A program made the translations under genes and the position numbers. Shown here one piece after another: positions 5,581 to 12,667 of a stretch of DNA of 13,592 nucleotides (position 1 is its first letter; the number at the start of each line of letters is the position of its first letter). Under the pieces are notes generated by a model that did no database searches, was not told the DNA's origin, and was given only the letters and a program-made list of their open reading frames with translations. The stretch comes from Clostridia bacterium (lineage in GTDB: Bacteria; Bacillota; Clostridia; Christensenellales; CAG-1252): the NCBI GenBank assembly GCA_017615495.1, contig JAGAAA010000004.1, positions 1-13,592 of the forward strand. Reading direction: 5' to 3'.

Positions 5581-7515
5581 ATGAAGATTTATTTGAGAGA
5601 TTCGATCAAGGAATACGACGCTCCCGTAACGGTGGAACAAATCGCCGCCGATATCGGTGAGGGACTTCATCGAGCCGCTCTCGCAGGAAAGGTAAACGGC
5701 ACGCTCGTAGACCTTTCGTACGTTGTGGACAAGGACTCCGAAGTCCAGATCCTCACCTTTAAGGATCAAGAGGGACAGCACGTTTACAACCACACCGCGG
5801 CGCACGTGTTCGCGCAGGCGGTCAAAAGCATTTACCCGACCGCAAAACTTGCCATCGGTCCCGCCATCGACACCGGGTTCTATTACGACATCGAGTATAT
5901 CACGCCGCCCACGATGGACGACCTTGCCAAGATCGAAGAGGAGATGCAGCGCATCATCAAGGCAAACCTTCCCATCACGCGGGAAGTGCTTCCGCGCAAA
6001 AACGCCAGCGCTTTGATGCGTAAGCTCGGCGAGCCGTACAAGGTGGAAATGATCTCCGAACTCCCCAAGAACGTTGAGATCAGCTTCTATCATCAGGGCG
6101 ATTTCGTCGATATGTGCGCCGGTCCGCACCTTAAGAGCACCGGCGTTTTGAAGGCCATCAAGCTTACCAGCATCACGGGCGCTTATTGGCGCGGCGACGC
6201 TAAGAGAAAGATGCTTACCCGTATCTACGGCGTGGCGTTTGACAAAAAGGCGGCTTTAGACGAATATCTCGTCAAGCTTGAGGAAGCCAAAAAGCGCGAC
6301 CACAACAAGCTTGGACGCGACCTCGAGCTCTTTATGACCGTCGATACCATCGGACAGGGGCTTCCCCTCTTGATGCCCAAGGGCGCCAAGATGATGCAGA
6401 TCCTCACTCGTTTTGTGGAAGACGAGGAGGAGCGCCGCGGCTTTATGATCACCCGCACCCCCGCGATGGCAAAGAACGATCTTTACAAGATCTCCGGACA
6501 CTGGGATCACTACCGCGATAAGATGTTCGTTATCGGCGACGAGGAAAAGGACGACGAAGTGCTTGCGCTTCGCCCGATGACTTGCCCCTTCCAATATCAG
6601 ATCTACAAGAACGGTATCAAGAGCTATCGTGACCTTCCGTGCCGCTATGCGGAAACTGCAACGTTGTTCCGTAACGAAGCTTCGGGTGAAATGCACGGCT
6701 TGATCCGCGTCAGACAGTTTACCTTGTCCGACGGACACATCGTTTGCACGCCGGAGCAGATAGAAGGGGAGTTCAAGAGATGCTTGGATCTTTCCTACTA
6801 TTTCCTCAATTGCCTCGGTCTTCGTGACGACGTGACCTTCCGCTTCAGCAAGTGGGACCCCAAAAACACCGATAAGTACATTGACAACCCCGCCGAATGG
6901 GAGAGGACCGAAAAGATGATGAAAGAGATCCTCGATCACCTCGGTCTCGACTATGTCGAGGCGGTGGGCGAAGCGGCTTTCTACGGCCCCAAGCTCGACG
7001 TACAGGCAAAGAACGTTTACGGCAAAGAGGATACCATCATCACCATTCAGATCGACTTCGCCAGCGCAGCGCGTTTTGAAATGAGCTACGTGGATGAAAA
7101 CGGCGTCAAAAAGACCCCGTACATCATTCATCGCAGCAGCATCGGTTGCTACGAGCGCACCCTTGCCATGCTCATTGAAAAGTACGCCGGCGCCTTCCCG
7201 ACTTGGATCGCTCCCGTGCAAGTCAAAGTTATCAGCCTGACCGACAGAACGGCGGAGGACGTTTTGGCTCTTACCGAAAAACTCAATTCGTACGGTTTCC
7301 GCGCGGAATCCGATACCAGAAGCGAGAAGGTGGGCTACAAGATCCGTGAAGCGCAACTGCAAAAGGTGCCGTATATGCTCATCATCGGCGACAAAGAGAA
7401 GGAAGCGGGCACCGTCAGCGTCAGACATCGTCAGGACGGCGATCTCGGCGCGATGACGGCGGAAGCCTTTATCGAAAAACTCTCCAAGGACGTCAGAGAG
7501 AAAATTTTGAAATAA
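5581..7515 (+). CDS. thrS: Threonyl-tRNA synthetase
   Basis: ThrRS charges tRNA-Thr and hydrolyses mischarged Ser-tRNA-Thr. The 644-residue protein has the full bacterial layout. A TGS domain occupies about 1-62. The editing domain carries HTAAH (H71, H75) and CAGPH (C179, H183). The class II catalytic core spans about 240-540, and a C-terminal anticodon-binding domain runs from about 545. The catalytic zinc ligands are C335 (RPMTCPFQ), H386 (SDGH) and H517 (IIHRSS). Motif 2 is RNEASGEMHG, and motif 3 is GCYER (R526) leading to LIEKYAGAFPTW. The MTCPFQ form differs from the commoner NCPGH spelling but keeps the Cys. AGGAGG lies about 5 nt before the ATG. Expression should be controlled by the T-box leader just upstream. 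Confidence 0.98.
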   Translation: MKIYLRDSIKEYDAPVTVEQIAADIGEGLHRAALAGKVNGTLVDLSYVVDKDSEVQILTFKDQEGQHVYNHTAAHVFAQAVKSIYPTAKLAIGPAIDTGFYYDIEYITPPTMDDLAKIEEEMQRIIKANLPITREVLPRKNASALMRKLGEPYKVEMISELPKNVEISFYHQGDFVDMCAGPHLKSTGVLKAIKLTSITGAYWRGDAKRKMLTRIYGVAFDKKAALDEYLVKLEEAKKRDHNKLGRDLELFMTVDTIGQGLPLLMPKGAKMMQILTRFVEDEEERRGFMITRTPAMAKNDLYKISGHWDHYRDKMFVIGDEEKDDEVLALRPMTCPFQYQIYKNGIKSYRDLPCRYAETATLFRNEASGEMHGLIRVRQFTLSDGHIVCTPEQIEGEFKRCLDLSYYFLNCLGLRDDVTFRFSKWDPKNTDKYIDNPAEWERTEKMMKEILDHLGLDYVEAVGEAAFYGPKLDVQAKNVYGKEDTIITIQIDFASAARFEMSYVDENGVKKTPYIIHRSSIGCYERTLAMLIEKYAGAFPTWIAPVQVKVISLTDRTAEDVLALTEKLNSYGFRAESDTRSEKVGYKIREAQLQKVPYMLIIGDKEKEAGTVSVRHRQDGDLGAMTAEAFIEKLSKDVREKILK

Positions 7516-7527
7516 CGGTCAAAACGC

Positions 7528-7556
7528 TTGACGCTACGGCTTGACTGTGATACTAT
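7528..7556 (+). promoter_or_regulatory. Predicted promoter of infC-rpmI-rplT
   Basis: TTGACG (7528-7533) and TACTAT (7551-7556) are 17 bp apart. A TG at 7548-7549, one base before the -10, gives an extended -10. The start would be near 7563, at the beginning of the leader. This is the promoter in the window closest to consensus at the -35. Confidence 0.75.
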
Positions 7557-7562
7557 AAAGCA

Positions 7563-7663
7563 CGAAGTAGAACTGTTTCTCACCCAAGCAGTATGGTTGC
7601 AAAGGGTTTCTTAAATATCTTGTAAGGTATTTTTGGGCAGTTTTACTGCCCAATTTCTTTTTT
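7563..7663 (+). promoter_or_regulatory. infC leader with attenuator (L20-leader type)
   Basis: The leader of about 100 nt ends in a strong intrinsic terminator located before, not after, the operon. TTGGGCAGT (7633-7641) pairs with ACTGCCCAA (7645-7653) and is followed by TTTCTTTTTT (7654-7663), immediately before the infC Shine-Dalgarno. CCCAA at 7583-7587 could pair with TTGGG (7633-7637) and act as an antiterminator. AAATATCT/AGGTATTT (7613-7632) forms an additional hairpin. Bacillota infC-rpmI-rplT operons are known to be repressed by L20 through such premature termination, so I infer the same here. Confidence 0.8.
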
Positions 7664-7677
7664 AGGAGGAAGTCGTT

Positions 7678-8184
7678 ATAAAAGACTATCAGATCAACGA
7701 GCAGATCCGTGACAGACAAGTCACATTGATTGACTTCGAGGGTAAGAATCTCGGCGTGATGAGCGCGTACGACGCGCAGAGGATCGCCGACGAGCAGGGG
7801 CTTGATCTTGTAAAGATCGCTCCTCAGTCCGTGCCGCCTATCTGCAAGCTAATGGACTATGATAAGTTCCGTTTCGATTCTATCAAGAAAGAAAAGGAAG
7901 CCAAAAAGAATCAAAAAATCGTCAAGATCAAAGAGGTTCAGCTCAGCATCGTTATCGACGTGGGCGACATCAACGTCAAGGCGAAAAAAGCAAACGGCTT
8001 TATTGCCGACGGGGACAAGGTGCGCGTAGTCATCAGAATGCGCGGCAGACAAAACAAGCGTCCCGAACTCGGCATGAAGGTCATGGAACAATTTTTCCAA
8101 AAAATCGAAGGCGCAGTTATGGAGCAAGCACCGTCCATCGAAGGAAACACGATCAAGATGCAGCTCGCGCCTGCAAAAAAATAA
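7678..8184 (+). CDS. infC: Translation initiation factor IF-3 (ATA start)
   Basis: IF-3 binds the 30S subunit, keeps subunits apart and checks start-codon choice. The usual N terminus is MKxYQINEQIRDxxVRLID. Here KDYQINEQIRDRQVTLID is encoded directly after an ATA codon at 7678, and AGGAGG (7664-7669) is 8 nt before it. The nearest in-frame ATG/GTG/TTG is the TTG at 7726, which would remove 16 conserved residues. ATA is therefore the likely start, giving 168 aa. The IF3-N domain spans about 1-75, a Lys-rich linker follows (KKEKEAKKNQK), and IF3-C runs to the end, with IRMRGRQNKRPELG. A rare start codon is the known basis of IF-3 autoregulation in other bacteria. Confidence 0.94.
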   Translation: MKDYQINEQIRDRQVTLIDFEGKNLGVMSAYDAQRIADEQGLDLVKIAPQSVPPICKLMDYDKFRFDSIKKEKEAKKNQKIVKIKEVQLSIVIDVGDINVKAKKANGFIADGDKVRVVIRMRGRQNKRPELGMKVMEQFFQKIEGAVMEQAPSIEGNTIKMQLAPAKK

Positions 8185-8207
8185 ATAAACTATCGGAGGT
8201 AGGCAAA

Positions 8208-8402
8208 ATGCCAAAACAAAAGTCGCACAGCGGTGCAGGAAAGAGATTTCGCGTAAATAAAAACGGATTGATTAAGAGAAGCAAGCAGGGTAAAAACCAT
8301 ATCCTTACCAAGAAAGAGACCAAGAGAAAGCGCGGTCTTAGAGCCGGCGGCTATGTTTCCGAGACGCAAGCCAAGACCATCAGGAATATGATTCAGAAGT
8401 AA
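8208..8402 (+). CDS. rpmI: 50S ribosomal protein L35
   Basis: L35 is a small basic protein of the large subunit. The 64-residue sequence MPKQKSHSGAGKRFRVNKNG with the later HILTKKETKRKRGLR segment is a full-length match to the family (about 64-66 aa). GGAGGT lies 7-8 nt before the ATG. It lies between infC and rplT, as in most bacteria, and should be under the same leader control. Confidence 0.98.
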   Translation: MPKQKSHSGAGKRFRVNKNGLIKRSKQGKNHILTKKETKRKRGLRAGGYVSETQAKTIRNMIQK

Positions 8403-8418
8403 TCGGGGAGGTAAGAGT

Positions 8419-8769
8419 ATGAGAATCAAAAGAGCAGTCAATGCAGTAAAGAAACGCAGAAAGATATTCAAACTCGCAAAAGGATACCGCGGCGCGAAGA
8501 GCAAGCTTTACAGAGTTTCCCGCGAAGCCGTGATGAAGTCCCAAATGTATGCCTTCGTCGGCAGAAAGGACAAGAAGGGCGATTTCCGCAAGCTTTGGAT
8601 CGCGCGTATCAACGCGGCGGCCAGAATGAACGGTCTCAGCTACAGCAGGTTTATGAACGGCCTCAAGAAGAGCCAAATCACGTTGAACCGCAAAGTCCTC
8701 GCCGATCTCGCAGTCAATGACGCGGCGGCATTCACCGCCCTTTGCGAACAGGCAAAAGCAGCGTTGTAA
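8419..8769 (+). CDS. rplT: 50S ribosomal protein L20
   Basis: L20 is an early-assembly 23S rRNA-binding protein and the likely repressor of its own operon. The 116-residue product has the long basic N-terminal helix (MRIKRAVNAVKKRRKIFKLA followed by KGYRGAKSKLYR) and the globular C-terminal part (RDFRKLWIARINAAARMNGLSYSRFMNGL-like segment, here GDFRKLWIARINAAARMNGL). GGGGAGG lies about 8 nt before the ATG. A strong terminator follows within 10 bp of the stop. Confidence 0.98.
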   Translation: MRIKRAVNAVKKRRKIFKLAKGYRGAKSKLYRVSREAVMKSQMYAFVGRKDKKGDFRKLWIARINAAARMNGLSYSRFMNGLKKSQITLNRKVLADLAVNDAAAFTALCEQAKAAL

Positions 8770-8775
8770 AACCTT

Positions 8776-8807
8776 AAAATGCTTTCGGTCAAACGAAAGC
8801 ATTTTTT
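8776..8807 (+). terminator. Rho-independent terminator after rplT
   Basis: AAAATGCTTTCG (8776-8787) pairs perfectly with CGAAAGCATTTT (8794-8805) around a 6-nt loop. The T run continues to 8807. It lies 6 bp after the rplT stop and only 9 bp before the next gene's ATG. Confidence 0.9.
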
Positions 8808-8816
8808 GTCTTGATT

Positions 8817-9578
8817 ATGGTGATCACGAGCATTGCAAATGAAAAAGTAAAACTCCTTCGCTCTCTTGCGGACGCAAAGAACAGGAAGGAGCTCGGGCTT
8901 TACGTTGCGGAAGGGGCAAACCTCGTAAAGGATATCCCCTCGCCGAAGTCTGTACGTTTACTTTTTGTAAAAGAGAGTAAGCAGAGCCAGTTTGCTGAGA
9001 TAATAAGCCGCTTTCCTTCGGAGGTGGTCGTCTTGTCGGACGACCTCTTCGACCGTGTTTCGGATACCGTCACGCCGGCAGGCATCGCCGCCGTGGTCAA
9101 AATTCCAAAAACTACGGATATATCCGATATAAACGACGAAAAAATTATCGTGCTCGATCACGTTGCGGATGCCGGAAACGTGGGTGCGGTCTTGCGTACG
9201 GCGGTGGCAGCCGGCTACAAAACGGCGGTGCTTCTCGGCTCGGCGGACCCGTATTCGCCCAAGGCGGTTCGCGCCAGTATGAGCGCCATTTTCAAGATCA
9301 ACTTGTGCTTTTCAAACAATAATGCATTTTTGTGTAGTAAAAATATAGTAAACTATGATATAATGGTACTTGACATGGCGGGCGAGAATATTTTCTCGCA
9401 CGTTCCGCAACGCAAATACGCTCTCGTCGTAGGCAACGAGGCGCACGGCGTCAGCGACGAGATCAAGGCCGTCGGCAGGAAGCTTTCCATCCCGATGACC
9501 GCGATGGAGTCCTTAAACGCGGCGGTCAGCGCGGGCGTGGCAATGTATCTTCTCGAACGTAATCAAACCAAGCAATAA
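8817..9578 (+). CDS. TrmH/SpoU-family RNA 2'-O-methyltransferase
   Basis: This is a SPOUT-class enzyme that transfers methyl from SAM to a ribose 2'-OH, probably in 23S rRNA; the exact site cannot be read from the sequence. From the ATG at 8817 it is 253 aa. An N-terminal substrate-binding domain (VKLLRSLADAKNRKELGLYVAEG) leads to the catalytic knot: LDHVADAGNVGAVLRTA, VVGNEAHGVS, and SIPMTAMESLNAAVSAGVAMYLL. The start is uncertain: a TTG at 8811 is in frame, and neither it nor the ATG has a recognisable Shine-Dalgarno. The start falls directly behind the rplT terminator. Residues around SNNNAFLCSKNIVNYDIM are encoded by markedly AT-rich DNA that holds a promoter-like sequence. Confidence 0.88.
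   Translation: MVITSIANEKVKLLRSLADAKNRKELGLYVAEGANLVKDIPSPKSVRLLFVKESKQSQFAEIISRFPSEVVVLSDDLFDRVSDTVTPAGIAAVVKIPKTTDISDINDEKIIVLDHVADAGNVGAVLRTAVAAGYKTAVLLGSADPYSPKAVRASMSAIFKINLCFSNNNAFLCSKNIVNYDIMVLDMAGENIFSHVPQRKYALVVGNEAHGVSDEIKAVGRKLSIPMTAMESLNAAVSAGVAMYLLERNQTKQ
9356..9364 (+). promoter_or_regulatory. Possible internal extended -10 promoter for yebC-proA-ruvCAB
   Basis: TGATATAAT is a perfect extended -10 element within an AT-rich patch of the methyltransferase gene, about 230 bp before yebC. No good -35 lies 17 bp upstream (AGTAAA at 9336-9341), but extended -10 promoters can work without one. Chance occurrence in AT-rich coding DNA cannot be excluded. Confidence 0.4.
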
Positions 9579-9592
9579 GCAGGAGGCAAAAT

Positions 9593-10333
9593 ATGTCCGG
9601 ACACAGCAAATGGGCAAACATCAAAAACAAAAAAGCAAAAGGCGACGCCGCAAGGGCTAACGTCTTCACGAAAATCGGCAGAGAGCTTGCGATCGCAGTC
9701 AAACAGGGCGGACCGAACCCGGACAGCAACTCTCGTTTGCGCGACGTCATCGCCAAGGCGAAGGCGGCAAACATGCCCAACGACAACATTTCCCGTTCCA
9801 TCAAAAAGGCGTCGGGCGAACTCAACGCCGTCAACTACGAGGAGATCACTTACGAAGGATACGCCGCGGGCGGCGTGGCGGTCATCGTCGAAACTTTGAC
9901 CGACAACAAAAACCGCACGGCGGGCGACGTCCGTTGCGCGTTCGATAAGTTCGGCGGCAACATGGGCAACACCGGTTGCGTTTCGTATATGTTCAGCAAG
10001 AAGGGTCTTATCGTCGTGGATGCCGAAGGGCTCGACGAGGATGATCTGATGCTTTTGGCGTTGGACGCGGGCGCGGATGACGTAAAGAGCGAGGAAGACG
10101 TCTATGAGATCTACACCTTGCCGCAAAACTACACTGCCGTTCGTGAAAACCTTGAAAAGCAAGGGCTCAAGATCCTTTCCAGCGATATCGAAATGATCCC
10201 GGAGAACTATATCACTCCGGAAGAATCCGCCATCCCCAAGATCTTGAATTTGATCGATCGTTTGGAGGAGAGCGACGACGTGCAAAACGTCTTCCATAAC
10301 GCAATTTTACCCGAAGAAGAAGAGGAGGAATAA
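9593..10333 (+). CDS. yebC: YebC/PmpR (TACO1) family protein
   Basis: The 246-residue product starts MSGHSKWANIKNKKAKGDAA, the hallmark of the family, and contains NMPNDNISRSIKKASGE, YEGYAAGGVAVIVETLTDNKNRTA and GGNMGNTGCVSYMF in the usual order. Members were long annotated as transcriptional regulators. More recent work supports a ribosome-linked role in translating difficult sequences such as proline stretches. AGGAGG is well placed before the ATG, 14 bp after the methyltransferase stop. The C terminus ends in a run of glutamates encoded by GAA/GAG codons, which also supply the Shine-Dalgarno of proA. Linkage to ruvCAB is common in bacteria. Confidence 0.96.
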   Translation: MSGHSKWANIKNKKAKGDAARANVFTKIGRELAIAVKQGGPNPDSNSRLRDVIAKAKAANMPNDNISRSIKKASGELNAVNYEEITYEGYAAGGVAVIVETLTDNKNRTAGDVRCAFDKFGGNMGNTGCVSYMFSKKGLIVVDAEGLDEDDLMLLALDAGADDVKSEEDVYEIYTLPQNYTAVRENLEKQGLKILSSDIEMIPENYITPEESAIPKILNLIDRLEESDDVQNVFHNAILPEEEEEE

Positions 10334-10335
10334 CC

Positions 10336-11580
10336 ATGACCACAGCGGAAGTTTGTGCTTTGGCGAAGGAGGCGTCTTATCGCCTCGCAACCTTTAGCGC
10401 CACCGAGAAGAAGGCGATGCTTATCGCTATGGCGAACGGCATCAGCGATGAAGCGGACGACATCCTCGTTGCCAACAACGACGACATCTTTACCGCCACG
10501 CAAAACGGCAAGGAAGAAACCTTCATCGACAGACTTACCCTCTATAAGAGCCGCATCAGACAGATGATCGACGGCATTATGCAGGTGGCGGAACTTCCCG
10601 ATCCCGTTGGCGAAGTCACCGACAAATGGACTCTTCCCAACGGGCTTCAAATTTCCAAAGTCCGTGCCCCTCTCGGCGTGGTTGCCATCATTTACGAAGC
10701 GCGTCCCAACGTTACGGCGGACGCCGCGGCGCTTGCGATCAAAAGCGGCAACGCGGTCATCCTTCGCGGTAGCAGGGAAGCCATCAATTCCAACCTCGCC
10801 ATCTTTAATGCGATGAAAAACGCTCTTGTCAAGGGCGGCTATGATGCAAACGTCTTGCAGTTCTTGGCGGAACCCGATCGCGCCGTTACGGCGGAGCTTT
10901 TGAAGCAATCCGATACCGTGGACGTGGTCATCCCGCGCGGCGGAGAAGGGCTTAAAAAATTCGTTCTTGAAAATTCGGCGGTGCCCGTCATTGCTTCCGC
11001 AGGCGGCAACTGCCATACTTACGTGGAAAAGAGCGCCGATCTCAAAATGGCGGACAACGTGCTTTTCAACGCAAAGGTCAGTCGTCCTTCGGTGTGTAAC
11101 GCTACCGAGCAACTTATCGTGGACAGAGCCGTCGCGGCGCCTTTCCTCACCAAGAGCCTTGACAGGCTTGCTAAACAGGGCGTTAAGATCCTCGGCTGTG
11201 CGGAAACTTGCCGCATCTACCCGATGGCGGAACTTGCTACGGAGGAGGATTTTTACGAGGAGCACCAAGGTTTGGTGCTTTCCGTCAAAGTGGTCAGCGG
11301 CTACAAGGAAGCCATTGAGCGCATCAACAAATACGGTACCCATCACAGTGATGCCATCATCTCCACCAGCAACGAAGCGATCGAAGCGTTTAAGGCGGGT
11401 GTGGATTCCGCTGCGGTGTACGTCAACGCAAGCACTCGTTTTACGGATGGCTTCGAGTTCGGTTTCGGCGCCGAAATGGCGATCAGCACGCAAAAGCTTC
11501 ACGCGCGCGGTCCTCTCGGCTTAAAGCAACTCACCAGCGAGAAATACGTCGTCGTTGGCGAAGGACAGGTGCGTAAGTGA
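10336..11580 (+). CDS. proA: Gamma-glutamyl phosphate reductase
   Basis: ProA reduces gamma-glutamyl phosphate with NADPH to glutamate semialdehyde, the second step of proline synthesis. The 414-residue protein is full length for the aldehyde-dehydrogenase-like family. Key segments are PLGVVAIIYEARPNVTADAAALAIKSGNA (about 112-140), VIPRGGEGL (198-206), the nucleophile C254 in SRPSVCNATEQ, and the C-terminal ARGPLGLKQLTSEKYVV. The ATG is 2 bp after the yebC stop, with GAGGAGG in the yebC tail. The last codon overlaps the GTG start of ruvC. The usual partner proB is not in the window, and placement between yebC and ruvC is not the common arrangement. Confidence 0.97.
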   Translation: MTTAEVCALAKEASYRLATFSATEKKAMLIAMANGISDEADDILVANNDDIFTATQNGKEETFIDRLTLYKSRIRQMIDGIMQVAELPDPVGEVTDKWTLPNGLQISKVRAPLGVVAIIYEARPNVTADAAALAIKSGNAVILRGSREAINSNLAIFNAMKNALVKGGYDANVLQFLAEPDRAVTAELLKQSDTVDVVIPRGGEGLKKFVLENSAVPVIASAGGNCHTYVEKSADLKMADNVLFNAKVSRPSVCNATEQLIVDRAVAAPFLTKSLDRLAKQGVKILGCAETCRIYPMAELATEEDFYEEHQGLVLSVKVVSGYKEAIERINKYGTHHSDAIISTSNEAIEAFKAGVDSAAVYVNASTRFTDGFEFGFGAEMAISTQKLHARGPLGLKQLTSEKYVVVGEGQVRK

Positions 11581-12068
11581 TTATTTTAGGGATCGATCCC
11601 GGGCTGGCGATCGTCGGGTACGGCGTCGTCGAGTCAAATAAAGGGCGGGTCACCCCCATCGATTACGGCGTGATCAACACGCCCGCCGGTATGCGTACGC
11701 CGCTACGGCTTCAAATGATTCATAAGGGACTTTTGTCCCTTTTTGAAAAGTTTCATCCCGAGGAGATCGCAGTGGAAGAGTTGTTTTTCTCAAACAACAA
11801 AACCACGGGTATCCCCGTTGCGGAAGCGCGCGGCGTTATCCTAATGACGGCGATCGATTATACGGACAAACTTTTTGAGTACACCCCCAACCAGATCAAG
11901 CAGGCGATCACGGGGTGGGGCGGCGCAGATAAAAAACAAATGCAGGAAGTGGTCAGACAGACCCTTCGCTTGCAGGCGATCCCCAAGCCGGACGACGCGG
12001 CGGATGCGCTCGCAGTTGCGCTTACGCACGCGCAGACCAATCGCTTTGGGTCGCTATTCGGAATGTAA
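11577..12068 (+). CDS. ruvC: Holliday junction resolvase RuvC (GTG start)
   Basis: RuvC is the homodimeric endonuclease that cuts Holliday junctions positioned by RuvAB. The 163-residue protein keeps the acidic catalytic set: D7 in ILGIDPGLAIVGYG, E67 in AVEELFFSNN, and D140/D143 in KPDDAADALAVALTH. The GTG start overlaps the proA stop by 4 bp (GTGA), suggesting coupled translation. The ruvA start is 2 bp after the stop. Confidence 0.96.
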   Translation: MIILGIDPGLAIVGYGVVESNKGRVTPIDYGVINTPAGMRTPLRLQMIHKGLLSLFEKFHPEEIAVEELFFSNNKTTGIPVAEARGVILMTAIDYTDKLFEYTPNQIKQAITGWGGADKKQMQEVVRQTLRLQAIPKPDDAADALAVALTHAQTNRFGSLFGM

Positions 12069-12070
12069 TT

Positions 12071-12667
12071 ATGTATGCTTATATAGTCGGAAAAGTGGAT
12101 AGTTACGGCGATGGGTTCATCGTTGTGGAAGCGGCGGGCGTCGGATATTATATCAACGCTTCGAATTTTACCGTGGCGAAACTTGGCAGAGCGGGCGAAA
12201 CGGTAAAGGTCTACACCTATCTTTCCGTCCGTGAAGACGATATGAGCTTATACGGCTTTTATTCCGAAGAAGAAAAGAGAATGTTCCTCCGCTTGATCAC
12301 CGTTTCGGGCGTCGGTCCTAAGATGGCGATCGGCATTTTGTCCGCGGCGGACGTAAACACCCTTGCCACCTCCATTATTTCGGGCGACAGCAAGGCGCTT
12401 TCCAAGGTCAAAGGCATCGGCAAAAAGACGGCGGAAAGAATTATTGTGGAACTGAAGGAAAACATCGGCGACGACGGCGCGGCATTCCTCTCCGTCGGCG
12501 CAAGCGGCTCCCCCGAAGGGGACCAAATGATCGAAGACGCGTTGGAACTTTTGACTTCCCTCGGCGTCAGTCGTACCGAGGCGTATTCGTTGGTCGCGGC
12601 TTCAAAAAAGGACGCACGCAACGTAAACGAACTTGTGATGATGGTTTTAAAAAGGTTGGATAAATGA
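12071..12667 (+). CDS. ruvA: Holliday junction DNA helicase subunit RuvA
   Basis: RuvA binds four-way junctions as a tetramer and loads RuvB. The 198-residue product has three parts. The N-terminal OB-fold starts MYAYIVGKVDSYGDGFIVVEAAGVGY, with YTYLSVREDDMSLYGF. The two helix-hairpin-helix motifs are LITVSGVGPKMAIGIL and LSKVKGIGKKTAERIIVELK. A C-terminal domain of about 50 residues contacts RuvB (EDALELLTSLGVSRTEAYSLV). The Shine-Dalgarno is weak (GGAA inside the ruvC end). The stop overlaps the ruvB start. Confidence 0.97.
   Translation: MYAYIVGKVDSYGDGFIVVEAAGVGYYINASNFTVAKLGRAGETVKVYTYLSVREDDMSLYGFYSEEEKRMFLRLITVSGVGPKMAIGILSAADVNTLATSIISGDSKALSKVKGIGKKTAERIIVELKENIGDDGAAFLSVGASGSPEGDQMIEDALELLTSLGVSRTEAYSLVAASKKDARNVNELVMMVLKRLDK

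Noticed and set aside
6256..7428. 390-codon minus-strand open frame
   Set aside because: It is antisense to the thrS catalytic core, with no recognisable domain.
10207..11502. 431-codon open frame on the minus strand
   Set aside because: It is antisense to proA and the end of yebC, both unmistakable. It has no ribosome binding site or family signature.
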